From the NCBI RefSeq assembly GCF_000739735.1, contig NZ_BBJF01000011.1, positions 124,001-188,000 of the forward strand: a DNA stretch of 64,000 bases. The letters run 5' to 3'. The position numbers were made by a program, and so were the translations under genes. This document shows positions 18,262-27,816 of the stretch, piece after piece (positions within the stretch are counted from its first letter, which is position 1; every line of letters begins with the position of its first letter). Below the pieces are notes generated by a model that was not told the origin of the DNA, searched no databases, and worked only from the letters and a program-made list of their open reading frames with translations. This stretch comes from Paraburkholderia ginsengisoli NBRC 100965 (GTDB lineage: Bacteria; Pseudomonadota; Gammaproteobacteria; Burkholderiales; Burkholderiaceae).

Positions 18262-19539
18262 ATGCTCTATCAACTGCACGAATTCCAACGGGCGATGTTG
18301 AGCCCCCTTACCGCCTGGGCCCAGGCCGCGTCGAAATCGTTCGCGAATCCTGCCAGTCCTTTGGCCTATGTGCCGGGCGCAACCCGTCTTTCAGCCGGCT
18401 ACGAATTGCTCTACCGGCTTGGCAAGGATTACGAAAAACCCGAGTTCAATCTCCACCAGATCGTTAAAGATGGTCATAACATTCCGATCATCGAACAGAT
18501 CATTGTCGAGAAACCGTTCTGCCGTCTGATGCGCTTCAAGCGCTTCGCCGACGACAGCGACGCTGTCACCCAGTTGAAAGACGAGCCGGTCGTACTAGTG
18601 TGCGCGCCGTTGTCAGGGCACCACGCTACGCTGCTGCGCGACACCGTGAAGACGTTGTTGCAAGACCACAAGGTCTATCTGACCGACTGGATCGACGCGC
18701 GCATGGTGCCGCTGGAAGCCGGCGAGTTTCGTCTGGACGACTACGTTGCGTACATCCAGGATTTCATCCGTCACATCGGCGCGAAAAATCTGCATGTGAT
18801 CTCGGTATGTCAGCCGACCGTGCCAGTGCTCGCCGCCATTTCGCTGCTGGCGAGCCGCGGTGAAGACACGCCGCGCACCATGACGATGATGGGCGGGCCG
18901 ATCGACGCGCGTAAAAGCCCGACCTCGGTCAACTCGCTGGCGACCCAGCATTCGTACGAGTGGTTCGAGAACAACGTGATCTTCACGGTGCCGCCGAATT
19001 ATCCGGGTGTGGGCCGTAAGGTTTACCCGGGCTTTCTGCAGCACACCGGCTTTGTCGCGATGAATCCGGAACGTCACGCGGCCTCGCACTGGGACTACTA
19101 CCAGAGCCTCCTGCGCGGCGACGAAGACGACGCGGAAGCGCATCGCCGCTTCTATGACGAGTACAACGCCGTGCTCGACATGGACGCCGACTATTACCTC
19201 GACACGATCCGCGTGGTGTTCCAGGAATTCCGTCTGGCCGAAGGCACGTGGGACGTCTCCGGCGAGCGGGTGAAGCCGCAGGACATCACGAAGACCGCGC
19301 TCTTCACGATCGAAGGCGAGCTGGACGACATTTCCGGCGACGGCCAGACCTATGCCGCGCACGAGTTGTGCACCGGCATTCCGGAGCAGAACAAGCGGCA
19401 CTTCACCGCGGAAAAGTGCGGCCACTACGGCATTTTCTCGGGCCGGCGCTGGCGCACCATCATTTATCCGCAGCTGCGCGACTTCATCCTCGAGCACAAC
19501 AAGGCGGCGAAGGTAGTGAAGGAAAAAGTCGAAGCCTGA
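18262..19539 (+). CDS. phaZ: Intracellular polyhydroxyalkanoate depolymerase
   Basis: A 425-aa enzyme that degrades native PHB granules in the cell, releasing oligomers or crotonyl-CoA. It has the alpha/beta-hydrolase fold with the Cys nucleophile characteristic of the intracellular PhaZ class: VISVCQPTVP, Cys183, the same position as in the Cupriavidus enzyme. Asp in EGELDDISG and His in AEKCGHYGIFSG complete the triad. No signal peptide. The ATG has GGAG 6-7 nt upstream. It is preceded by 180 nt containing an AT-richer stretch and followed by its own terminator; a TetR gene lies convergent downstream. Confidence 0.93.
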   Translation: MLYQLHEFQRAMLSPLTAWAQAASKSFANPASPLAYVPGATRLSAGYELLYRLGKDYEKPEFNLHQIVKDGHNIPIIEQIIVEKPFCRLMRFKRFADDSDAVTQLKDEPVVLVCAPLSGHHATLLRDTVKTLLQDHKVYLTDWIDARMVPLEAGEFRLDDYVAYIQDFIRHIGAKNLHVISVCQPTVPVLAAISLLASRGEDTPRTMTMMGGPIDARKSPTSVNSLATQHSYEWFENNVIFTVPPNYPGVGRKVYPGFLQHTGFVAMNPERHAASHWDYYQSLLRGDEDDAEAHRRFYDEYNAVLDMDADYYLDTIRVVFQEFRLAEGTWDVSGERVKPQDITKTALFTIEGELDDISGDGQTYAAHELCTGIPEQNKRHFTAEKCGHYGIFSGRRWRTIIYPQLRDFILEHNKAAKVVKEKVEA

Positions 19540-19571
19540 GCGGGCAACGCACGCGCGGCAGTCGACAACAG

Positions 19572-19595
19572 CAACGGCCTCTCAGGAGGCCGTTG
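19572..19595 (+). terminator. Terminator of phaZ
   Basis: CAACGGCCTC (19572-19581) pairs with GAGGCCGTTG (19586-19595), loop TCAG, followed by TCGTTTG. It lies 33 nt after the phaZ stop and could also work for the convergent tetR gene. Confidence 0.7.
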
Positions 19596-19654
19596 TCGTT
19601 TGTGATGCCGCTGCGCGACGGCTATGCGCGACACGTACGCCGCGAGCCGCGCGT

Positions 19655-20287
19655 CTACTTGCGCAACAGATACGCGAGCAGCAACTCGGTGTTCATCTGA
19701 ATCACTTCGCTGCGTTCGGCCGCGCTGCTGAAATCGCGTCCGAGCGTCGCTTCGAGCGTGAAGCGGTTCGACACGATGTAGTAGCCCATGCCCGACAACG
19801 TCACGTAAAAGCGCAGCGGATCGACGTTGGTGCGAAACAGTCCCGCGCGCTGACCGCGTTCGAGAATGCCGCCGAGCGTCGCGACGATCGGCGAGATCAT
19901 TTCGCGGATGCGCGTCGACTTCTGCATGTAGCGTGCTTCGTGCAGATTCTCGTTGTTGATCAGACGCAGCAACTCGGGATGATCGCGGTAGTAGTCCCAC
20001 ACGAAATGCGCGAGGCGCGTGACGGCCTCGACCGGCGCGACGCCATTCAGTTCGAGCGTACGCTCTGCTTCGTTGAGCGCGCTGAACGCGTGCTCGAGTA
20101 CTGCGGTGAAAAGCTGCTCTTTGCTACCGAAATAGTAATAGAGCATGCGTTCATTCGTTTCCGCGCGGCGGGCAATCTGATCGACGCGCGCGCCGAATAG
20201 CCCACCATTCGCAAACTCTTCGGCCGCCGCAAGCAGAATGCGGCGCCGCGTGCCTTCAGGATCTCTTTTGATTTTCGGCTGATTCAT
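19655..20287 (-). CDS. TetR/AcrR-family transcriptional regulator
   Basis: A 210-aa repressor-type protein. The N-terminal HTH is clear: GTRRRILLAAAEEFANGGLFGARVDQIARRAETNERMLYYYFGSKEQLF. The C-terminal ligand domain includes WDYYRDHPELLRLINNENLHE and ends with VIQMNTELLLAYLLRK, as in the TetR_C subfamily found with fatty-acid or aromatic degradation regulators. Its own target is not evident: it is divergent from rsxB (about 230 nt between starts) and convergent to phaZ. The long open frame upstream (to 21397) is antisense to rsxB and is not part of the gene. Confidence 0.88.
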   Translation of the reverse strand: MNQPKIKRDPEGTRRRILLAAAEEFANGGLFGARVDQIARRAETNERMLYYYFGSKEQLFTAVLEHAFSALNEAERTLELNGVAPVEAVTRLAHFVWDYYRDHPELLRLINNENLHEARYMQKSTRIREMISPIVATLGGILERGQRAGLFRTNVDPLRFYVTLSGMGYYIVSNRFTLEATLGRDFSSAAERSEVIQMNTELLLAYLLRK

Positions 20288-20518
20288 GGTGGCATCGTCT
20301 TCGTGAGCCGCGTTATCCGGATCGCGCCGCCGGCCTCTCCTCGGGCCTTGCACCGACAGCGTTGAACGGGCGCGCCATGGTTGGGGAACACCCTTTTCTG
20401 CGGTCTTTCGAAAAAGCGCTTCGATTATGGCACATGGATTGCGAATGGCAATTGGGGAAATCGGCGATAATGTGCTATTTAGTTGAAGCTGTGCGGCCGC
20501 AAGCCAAGCCCCCACGTC

Positions 20519-21391
20519 GTGACCGTGACAGAAATTAAAATACTCGCAGATCGCATCGAAGATCTGCTGCCCCAAACGCAATGCACGAAATGCGGTTATC
20601 CCGCATGCCGTCCTTACGCCGAAGCCGTTGCAAACGGCGAAGCCAATTACAACCAGTGTCCTCCCGGCGGCGCCGAGGGTATCGCGCGCCTCGCCGCGTT
20701 GCTCGGCAAGCCGGTTATTCCGCTCAATTCCGCCAATGGCGTCGAGCGGGCGCGTCCGCTGGCGGTTATCGACGAACAGGTGTGCATCGGTTGCACGTTG
20801 TGCATGCAGGCCTGTCCGGTCGACGCGATAGTTGGCGCACCGAAACAGATGCACACCGTGATCGCCGAGCTGTGTACCGGCTGTGATCTGTGCGTGCCGC
20901 CGTGCCCGGTCGACTGCATTGCGATGCCGTCCGTCACGGGCGAGGCCGCCGGCTGGGACGCGTGGAGCCAGAGCCAGGCCGACGCCGCGCGCGCGCGTCA
21001 CAACCGGCGCGAAGCCCGTCTCGCCCGCGAGCGCGAAGCCGCCGAAACGCGTGCCGCGGCGCGCCGTGCCGGTAGTGGTCCCGCCGCTCAGCAAACCGCG
21101 GAGGCGAGTCAAACGGCACAAGCCGCGCAAACCGGCGCAACGGCGACGCCTGCGGCGCCCGCCGTTGAGGATGCCGAAGCGAAGAAACGCGCGATCATCC
21201 AGGCCGCGCTCGAACGCGCTCGCAAGAAGAAAGAAGAACTCGCCGCCAAAGGCCAGGGCCCGTTGAACACCGAGCGTGTGAGCGCCGACGTGCAGGCGCA
21301 GATCGACGCCGCCGAAGCACGGCGCCGCCGCCTCGGACTCGCCGCCTCCTCCGGCGACACCGACGCCGACTCGCCGTCCAACCCGCGCTAA
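20519..21391 (+). CDS. rsxB: RnfB/RsxB-type electron transport iron-sulfur protein
   Basis: A 290-aa ferredoxin-like protein. An N-terminal Fe-S domain (QTQCTKCGYPACRPYAEAVA...NQCPPGG) is followed by two [4Fe-4S] motifs: CIGCTLCMQACPVDAI and CTGCDLCVPPCPVDCI. After residue 150 the tail turns into an Ala/Arg/Lys-rich coiled-coil-like region, unlike enterobacterial RsxB. The N-terminal membrane anchor of classical RnfB is missing. GTG at 20519 was chosen to give MTVTEIKILADR, the usual N-terminus; no good ribosome site is visible, and TTG 20483 or GTG 20525 remain possible. No rsxA/C/D/E/G genes lie nearby, but nth follows by 23 nt, the order seen at the end of rnf operons. Confidence 0.88.
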   Translation: MTVTEIKILADRIEDLLPQTQCTKCGYPACRPYAEAVANGEANYNQCPPGGAEGIARLAALLGKPVIPLNSANGVERARPLAVIDEQVCIGCTLCMQACPVDAIVGAPKQMHTVIAELCTGCDLCVPPCPVDCIAMPSVTGEAAGWDAWSQSQADAARARHNRREARLAREREAAETRAAARRAGSGPAAQQTAEASQTAQAAQTGATATPAAPAVEDAEAKKRAIIQAALERARKKKEELAAKGQGPLNTERVSADVQAQIDAAEARRRRLGLAASSGDTDADSPSNPR

Positions 21392-21414
21392 GCGCATCTG
21401 CCACGCTCCGCCGC

Positions 21415-22059
21415 ATGAACGCGAACAAACGCCGCGCCATCTACGAAACGCTTCAGAGCCTCAACCCGCATCCGACCACCGAGCTCGAATACACGACGCC
21501 GTTCGAACTGCTGATCGCCGTGCTGTTGTCGGCGCAAGCCACGGACGTGTCGGTCAACAAGGCGATGCGCAAGATGTTCCCGGTCGCGAATACGCCGCAG
21601 CAGGTGTTCGATCTCGGCGAGGAAGGCGTGACCGGCTACATCAAGACGATCGGCCTGTACCGGACCAAGGCGAAGAACGTGATCGCGACCTGCCGCATTC
21701 TGCTCGACCAGTACGGCGGCGAAGTGCCCGAGGATCGCGAGGCGCTCGAAAGTCTGCCGGGAGTGGGCCGTAAAACGGCCAACGTGATCCTGAACACGGC
21801 GTTCGGTCATCCGACCATCGCAGTGGATACGCATATCTTTCGGGTTGCCAATCGAACCGGGCTCGCGCCCGGCAAGGACGTCCGCGCGGTCGAAGCGGCG
21901 CTGGAGAAATTCACGCCCGCCGAGTTCAGGCAGGACGCGCATCACTGGCTGATCCTGCACGGCCGTTATGTGTGCAAGGCGCGCCGCCCCGAATGCTGGC
22001 ATTGCGTGATCGAGCCGCTGTGCGAGTTTCGCCCGAAGACGCCGCCGCCGGATCTCTAG
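21415..22059 (+). CDS. nth: Endonuclease III
   Basis: A 214-aa base-excision repair DNA glycosylase/AP lyase removing oxidised pyrimidines. The helix-hairpin-helix LPGVGRKTANVIL holds the catalytic Lys; VDTHIFRVANR holds the catalytic Asp. The [4Fe-4S] cluster Cys run is C-x6-C-x2-C-x5-C near the C-terminus (YVCKARRPECWHCVIEPLC). Length fits the family. It lies 23 nt after rsxB and is probably co-transcribed with it; the Fe-S electron carrier next to an Fe-S repair enzyme is a conserved arrangement. Confidence 0.97.
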   Translation: MNANKRRAIYETLQSLNPHPTTELEYTTPFELLIAVLLSAQATDVSVNKAMRKMFPVANTPQQVFDLGEEGVTGYIKTIGLYRTKAKNVIATCRILLDQYGGEVPEDREALESLPGVGRKTANVILNTAFGHPTIAVDTHIFRVANRTGLAPGKDVRAVEAALEKFTPAEFRQDAHHWLILHGRYVCKARRPECWHCVIEPLCEFRPKTPPPDL

Positions 22060-22181
22060 GCCCTAAGCCGCACCTGGCGGCGCGGCGCGGCGTCAGCAGC
22101 GCGCGCCGCCGCGGCGTAAAATGCTCGCCTGCGCGCCCGCCTCGCACACCGCCCTCTCCACTCCAACGCACCGGTTCCACG

Positions 22182-22616
22182 ATGTTCAATCCCAGCCGCG
22201 ACGAAGTCCGTCTCTTTTTCACCGACACCTGGCGCAAGCAGCGTCAAGGCGAGATTCTGACGCCGCTCGAAGCGATCGCCGCCGACTGGATCGTCGAGCA
22301 TCCCGAGTACCATGCGGACCTGAACGATAGCGGCGCCGCCCAGGCGCAGGACTACTCGCCCGAGCGCGGCCAGACCAACCCGTTCCTGCATCTGTCGATG
22401 CATCTGGCAATCACCGAGCAGTTGTCGATCGACCAGCCGCCGGGCATTCGCGCGGCGCACGAGCGGCTTGCGTCCCGCCTCGGCTCGACGCACGAAGCGC
22501 AGCACGCGATCATGGATTGCCTCGGCGAAACCATCTGGGAAGCGCAGCGCACCGGTACGCCGCCGGATACGGACGCTTACCTTCAGCGGATCGAGCGGCG
22601 CGCGACACGCGATTGA
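22182..22616 (+). CDS. DUF1841 family protein
   Basis: A 144-aa cytoplasmic protein with the DUF1841 core: FNPSRDEVRLFFTDTWRKQRQGEILTPLE, then NPFLHLSMHLAITEQLSIDQPPGIR and HEAQHAIMDCLGETIWEAQR. His and Glu residues in the HLSMHLAI and HEAQHAIMDCLGE segments are well placed for metal binding, which is inference. It follows nth by 122 nt and may share the transcript. Function unknown. Confidence 0.85.
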   Translation: MFNPSRDEVRLFFTDTWRKQRQGEILTPLEAIAADWIVEHPEYHADLNDSGAAQAQDYSPERGQTNPFLHLSMHLAITEQLSIDQPPGIRAAHERLASRLGSTHEAQHAIMDCLGETIWEAQRTGTPPDTDAYLQRIERRATRD

Positions 22617-22663
22617 GGGCGAGGCGCCTCGGCTCGTATCGCTGCGCCGCCCCCCAAAACAAA

Positions 22664-22685
22664 ACACCCCGCCGGGGCGGGGTGT
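22664..22685 (-). terminator. Bidirectional terminator between DUF1841 and cytochrome genes
   Basis: A perfect 10-bp stem, ACACCCCGCC (22664-22673) with GGCGGGGTGT (22676-22685), has an A-rich tract before it (CAAAACAAAAC) that reads as TTTTGTTTTG on the minus strand. It best serves the convergent cytochrome operon. Confidence 0.8.
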
Positions 22686-22736
22686 CGTTCGAATCTCAAA
22701 GCTGCGAGCCGATTCCGCTCGCGTCACGCGACGCGC

Positions 22737-23120
22737 TTACTTCTTCTGCACCAGATCGCCGTTCAGCGATTCGATATAAGCCGCGAGGTCTTTCATGTCG
22801 CTTTGCGACAGGCTCTGCACCTGCGCCTGCATGATCGCGTTGTTGCGACCGAGGTGCGGGTTGCCCACGCCCATCTGATACTGGCGCAGCGCCCAGTAGA
22901 TGTAATCGGAATGCTGGCCCGCGAGCTTCGGATACTCCGGGCTCACCGGCTTGTTCAGGTTGACGCCGTGGCATGCCGCGCAGTTGTGGCTGTCGGACAG
23001 CACCTTGCCGTTGCCGGCGTCGGCGGCATGCGCGACGTTCGCTGCAACCAGACCGATCACTGCCGCCGACGCGCATGCAGCCTTGAACACCGTGTGGAGT
23101 GCCTGTTGGGGCTTAATCAT
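22737..23120 (-). CDS. Secreted c-type cytochrome (second of a pair)
   Basis: A 127-aa periplasmic monohaem cytochrome: signal peptide to about residue 32 (cleavage after VAHA), haem site CAACH, and a distal Met candidate in NNAIMQAQVQSLSQSDMKDLAAYIESL. This is the class I cytochrome c4/c5-like layout. ATG at 23120 has GGAGA 6 nt upstream. It lies 59 nt after its paralogue on the same strand, forming a two-cytochrome operon that ends at the 22664 hairpin. Partner oxidase or reductase is not in the window. Confidence 0.9.
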   Translation of the reverse strand: MIKPQQALHTVFKAACASAAVIGLVAANVAHAADAGNGKVLSDSHNCAACHGVNLNKPVSPEYPKLAGQHSDYIYWALRQYQMGVGNPHLGRNNAIMQAQVQSLSQSDMKDLAAYIESLNGDLVQKK

Positions 23121-23179
23121 GAATTCTCCTATCCCGCGAATAGTGATAGCCGGGTGACTGGATGGATGACCGCGGCCGA

Positions 23180-23548
23180 TCACTTGTCGGGATTATTTTT
23201 CGAAGCGGAATTTTGCGCCGCGTAGTAGGCGGCGATGTCGGCAATGTCCTGGTCCGACAGCGAGACGGCGATGGCGTGCATCGTCTCGAAATGGCGGTCG
23301 CCCTTCTTGTAGCCACGCAACGCGTTTTCGAGGTATGCCTGATTCTGGCCGCCGAGCATCGGCACGCGGTAGACCTCGGGATAAGCCGTGCGGTATTCGG
23401 GGATGCCGTGACAGCCAATACACATCGCGACCTTGGCCTGCCCCGCCTTGGCGTTGCCGACGACATCCGCTGCCTGTGCGCTGGCCGTATAGCCCGCAAG
23501 CACCGACAGCGCTGCGATCACGACGTGTTTGCCGACGAATTTATTCAT
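23180..23548 (-). CDS. Secreted c-type cytochrome (first of a pair)
   Basis: A 122-aa periplasmic cytochrome with signal peptide (cleavage near ASAQAA), haem motif CIGCH and the distal segment ETMHAIAVSLSDQDIADIAAYYAAQ supplying a Met ligand. It resembles its downstream neighbour in length and order of motifs (GGQNQAYLENALRGYKKGDR against AGQHSDYIYWALRQYQMGV), so the two look like the two halves of a dihaem c4-type protein split into separate genes. Start MNKFVGK was chosen over a further-upstream start without a ribosome site. Confidence 0.9.
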   Translation of the reverse strand: MNKFVGKHVVIAALSVLAGYTASAQAADVVGNAKAGQAKVAMCIGCHGIPEYRTAYPEVYRVPMLGGQNQAYLENALRGYKKGDRHFETMHAIAVSLSDQDIADIAAYYAAQNSASKNNPDK

Positions 23549-24042
23549 AGCATGTAACCTGGCTTGAGGGGAGACGGGCGCCCAAAAAGGCAACGGCCCG
23601 CGCCGTTCTTCTTATAGGGTAGCCACGCAGGCCAAAAAAATCGGACTGATTGTACCGCGACGCCGCGCCGCACGTCCACCGCGCGGGGCCGGCGCGGGCG
23701 CCCGCCGACCGTGCCGCCGCGGCCGCCGCCGCTTTGCTCCGCGACACCCGCCGTGCAAGGCCCGGCCGGCGCGCGAGGGTTCCGTTCACCCGGTTCGAAC
23801 CGCTAACGCATCCGGCGAACACGCCTCAAACGGGCACAGGGTGAACCCGTAGCAGGCATCAACCCGGCATGCGAACGAACCGTTCGCGCACCGCGTGCAA
23901 CTGCATCCGGCACCCGCCCGCCGCGCGACCCAACGGACCGCATAGCGGACGTCACCGCGGCTCACACCATACGCGAGCCGGTTTCAGGCCAACAGGTCTT
24001 CTGACTTATACTGGGTTTTTTCCCGGACAAGAGCAGCTCGCC
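23549..24042. other. Divergent intergenic region, no gene seen
   Basis: About 490 nt separate the first cytochrome gene from the MoxR gene. Frames here are Arg/Ala/Pro-rich and lack ribosome sites. On the minus strand a TATAAG (23612-23617) could be the -10 of the cytochrome operon. No conserved small gene, hairpin or repeat array was recognised. Confidence 0.45.
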
Positions 24043-24885
<843 letters not shown>

Positions 24886-24986
24886 TTGGACACGCCTGAT
24901 CGTTGCGCGGCGCACGCGGGTCGAATCCGTGCCCGTCGCCCGACGCGCCGCACTCGCCCTTCGCGGCGCGGCAACTATTTCGCAGG

Positions 24987-25018
24987 GACGGAGTCAGCGC
25001 CCAGGCGCTGCTCCCGTC
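24987..25018 (+). other. Intercistronic hairpin between moxR-like and VWA genes
   Basis: CAGCGCC (24995-25001) pairs with GGCGCTG (25004-25010), extended on the outside by GACGGAG (24987-24993) with CTCCCGTC (25011-25018) through one bulge. It lies 33 nt before the VWA start and about 100 nt after the ATPase stop and might tune the ratio of the two products by partial termination or RNA stability. Confidence 0.5.
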
Positions 25019-25051
25019 GACACCCATGAAGGGTGGGACCGGAGACACAGC

Positions 25052-26227
25052 ATGCTGATCGATTTCTTCTATTCGCTGCGCGCCGCGAAATTGCCGGTGT
25101 CGGTGAAGGAATACCTGACGCTGCTCGAAGCGCTCAAAGCCAATGTGATCGCGCCGTCGCTCGACGAGTTCTATTACCTCGCACGCATCACGCTGGTCAA
25201 GGACGAGCAGTATTTCGACAAGTTCGATCAGGCGTTCGGCGCGTATTTCAACGGCGTCGCGCAAGCGTCGGAACTGGCCTTCGACGTCCCGCTCGACTGG
25301 CTGAAGAAGAAGCTGCAACGCGACCTGTCGCCGGAAGAGAAAGCGCAGATCGAAGCGATGGGCGGCCTCGACAAGCTGATGGAGCGCCTCAAGGAGCTGT
25401 TCGACGAACAGAAAGAGCGCCACGAAGGCGGCAGCAAATGGATCGGCACGGGCGGCACGTCGCCGTTCGGCAATGGCGGCTACAACCCGGAAGGCGTGCG
25501 CATCGGCGGCGACGCGGCGGGCAATCGCACGGCCGTGAAGGTGTGGGAAGCGCGCGCGTATCGCGACTACGACGACCAGGTCGAAATCGGCACACGTAAC
25601 ATCAAGGTCGCGCTGCGCCGTTTGCGCCGCTTCGCACGCGAAGGCGCCGCCGAAGAGCTCGACCTGCCCGACACGATCCGCAGCACCGCCGCGAACGCCG
25701 GCTGGCTCGACCTGAAGATGGTGCCGGAGCGGCACAACAAGGTGAAGGTGCTGATGCTGCTCGACGTGGGCGGCTCGATGGACGACCACATCAAGCGCAC
25801 CGAAGAACTGTTCTCCGCCGCGAAGGCCGAGTTCAAGCATCTCGAGTTTTATTACTTCCACAACTGCGTGTACGACTTCCTGTGGAAGAACAACCGCCGC
25901 CGCCACGCCGAGCGCATGCCGACGTGGGACGTGCTGCACAAATTCACGCCCGACTACAAGCTGATCTTCGTCGGCGACGCGACGATGAGCCCGTACGAAG
26001 TGCTGCAACCGGGCGGCTCGGTCGAATACAACAACGCCGAAGCCGGCGCAGTCTGGCTGCGCCGTCTCGCGGATCACTTCCCGCATCACGCGTGGCTCAA
26101 TCCCGAACCGGAAGGTTTGTGGGCGTACCGGCAATCGGTCAGCGCGATCCGCGAAGTGCTCGGCCACCGGATGTACCCGCTCACGCTCGCCGGGCTGGAG
26201 ACCGCGATGCGCACGCTGAGCAAATAG
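25052..26227 (+). CDS. VWA-domain protein, CoxE-like
   Basis: A 391-aa cytoplasmic protein with an N-terminal helical region, a Gly-rich middle (GTGGTSPFGNGGYNPEG) and a C-terminal von Willebrand A domain. The MIDAS motif is DVGGSMDDH, a conservative form of DxSxS with Gly at the first Ser, followed by GDATMSPYE, which supplies further metal contacts. This is the CoxE/YeaD-like partner of MoxR ATPases. Start ATG 25052 has GGAGACAC upstream. The pair is probably a metal-cofactor or complex-assembly chaperone; the client is not encoded next to it. Confidence 0.88.
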   Translation: MLIDFFYSLRAAKLPVSVKEYLTLLEALKANVIAPSLDEFYYLARITLVKDEQYFDKFDQAFGAYFNGVAQASELAFDVPLDWLKKKLQRDLSPEEKAQIEAMGGLDKLMERLKELFDEQKERHEGGSKWIGTGGTSPFGNGGYNPEGVRIGGDAAGNRTAVKVWEARAYRDYDDQVEIGTRNIKVALRRLRRFAREGAAEELDLPDTIRSTAANAGWLDLKMVPERHNKVKVLMLLDVGGSMDDHIKRTEELFSAAKAEFKHLEFYYFHNCVYDFLWKNNRRRHAERMPTWDVLHKFTPDYKLIFVGDATMSPYEVLQPGGSVEYNNAEAGAVWLRRLADHFPHHAWLNPEPEGLWAYRQSVSAIREVLGHRMYPLTLAGLETAMRTLSK

Positions 26228-26301
26228 CGCGGTTCAAATAGCGCTGTTGCATCGGCGGTCTCGCTGTCACGCATTACCCTCAACTATAAAAAAGCATCTG
26301 C

Positions 26302-27522
26302 ATGAGCCTTTCTTCATCGCCCCAGTTGTCCCCCGCCGACACGCCGACGAGGCGCCCCAATCCTCTCGCCGACACGTCGCTGTCCACCGTCGTCGCCGGC
26401 TTCGTCGCGATGATGACCGGCTACACCAGTTCGCTCGTGCTGATGTTCCAGGCGGGCCAGGCCGCGCATCTGAGCGCTGCGCAGATTTCATCGTGGATCT
26501 GGGCGCTGTCGATCGGCATGGCCGTTTGCACGATCGGCCTGTCGCTGCGCTTTCGCGCGCCGATCGTGATCGCATGGTCGACGCCCGGCGCGGCGCTGCT
26601 GGTGTCGTCGCTGCCGCATGTCGCGTATCCGGAGGCGATCGGCGCGTTCATCGTGTGCGCGGCGCTGCTGACCGTGGTCGGCTTGACCGGCTGGTTCGAT
26701 ACACTGATGAAGAAGATTCCCGCCGGCATCGCGTCGGCGTTGCTGGCGGGCATTCTGTTCGAGATCGGCATCGAAATTTTCCGCGCCGCGCAGTTCCAGA
26801 CCGCGCTCGTGCTGACGATGTTCTTCACCTACCTGATCGTCAAGCGGCTCGCGCCGCGCTATGCGATCGTCACGACGCTGATCGTCGGCACGGCCGCGGC
26901 CGGCGCGCTCGGGCTGCTCGACTTTAGCCACTTTCACGTCGCGCTCGCGCATCCGGTGTTCACGCCGCCGGTGTTCTCGGTGGCCGCCAGCGTGAGCATC
27001 GGGATTCCGCTGTTCGTCGTGGCGATGGCCTCGCAGAACGTGCCGGGCATCGCGGTGCTGCGCGCGGACGGCTACACCACGCCGTCGGCGCCGCTGATCT
27101 CGACGACAGGCATCGTGTCGCTGCTGCTCGCGCCGTTCGGCTCGCACGGCATCAATCTTGCGGCGATCACGGCGGCGATCTGCACCGGACCCGAAGCGCA
27201 TGAAAACCGCGACAAGCGCTATACCGCCGCAGTGTGGGGCGGCATTTTCTATCTGCTCGCCGGCATTTTCGGCGCGACCATCGCCGCGCTGTTCGCGGCT
27301 TTGCCGAAGGCGCTGGTGGTGTCGGTCGCGGCGCTCGCGCTGTTTGGCTCGATCATGAGCGGCCTCGCCAACGCGATGCAGGACGTGAAGCAGCGCGAGG
27401 CGGCGCTGGTGACGTTCATGGTGACGGCCTCGGGGCTCACGTTGCTGTCGATCGGCTCGGCGTTCTGGGGGCTGGTGGCGGGCGTGCTGACGCAACTGAT
27501 GCTGAACGCGCGGCGCCGGTGA
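26302..27522 (+). CDS. BenE-family benzoate/proton symporter
   Basis: A 406-aa inner-membrane transporter with about 11-12 hydrophobic segments. It carries family stretches such as VVAGFVAMMTGYTSSLVL, IAWSTPGAALL, FVVAMASQNVPGIAVLRADGY and SPFG-like LLAPFGSHGINLAAITAAICTG. BenE proteins take up benzoate, but no benzoate-degradation genes are nearby, so the true substrate may be another small aromatic acid or a purine-like solute. It follows the VWA gene by 74 nt; whether it is in that operon is unclear. Confidence 0.85.
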   Translation: MSLSSSPQLSPADTPTRRPNPLADTSLSTVVAGFVAMMTGYTSSLVLMFQAGQAAHLSAAQISSWIWALSIGMAVCTIGLSLRFRAPIVIAWSTPGAALLVSSLPHVAYPEAIGAFIVCAALLTVVGLTGWFDTLMKKIPAGIASALLAGILFEIGIEIFRAAQFQTALVLTMFFTYLIVKRLAPRYAIVTTLIVGTAAAGALGLLDFSHFHVALAHPVFTPPVFSVAASVSIGIPLFVVAMASQNVPGIAVLRADGYTTPSAPLISTTGIVSLLLAPFGSHGINLAAITAAICTGPEAHENRDKRYTAAVWGGIFYLLAGIFGATIAALFAALPKALVVSVAALALFGSIMSGLANAMQDVKQREAALVTFMVTASGLTLLSIGSAFWGLVAGVLTQLMLNARRR

Positions 27523-27609
27523 TGGGCTTGCGGCTTGCTTCGCTATACGAACCACGCTGCAACACGCATGCTCTGCCGTCGCTCCAACTCCGCGAGAAAA
27601 CCCGTGAAC

Positions 27610-27660
27610 GGATCGCCCAGGCCAACTGTCAATACCGGATCAGGCGATCCGCCATAGAAT
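27610..27660 (+). promoter_or_regulatory. Inverted repeat and -10-like element upstream of tal
   Basis: GGATCGCC (27610-27617) and GGCGATCC (27643-27650) form an 8-bp inverted repeat with a 25-nt spacer, followed by TAGAAT (27655-27660), a plausible -10 box for the transaldolase gene 157 nt downstream. The rest of the 294-nt gap between the transporter gene and tal shows nothing else. Inference only. Confidence 0.35.
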
Positions 27661-27816
27661 AGATGCATCCGGCAGCGCTTCCTGGCGATATTTCCGGCAA
27701 CATCGCGGGCAGCGCTGCAGCGTGACCCGCGGCCGCCGGCGCTGACGCAGTCCTGTCAGCCCGGCGGCGACCTCATTTCTCCTGAACCACGGCGCGCGCG
27801 CCCTGAAGGCTCGAAC

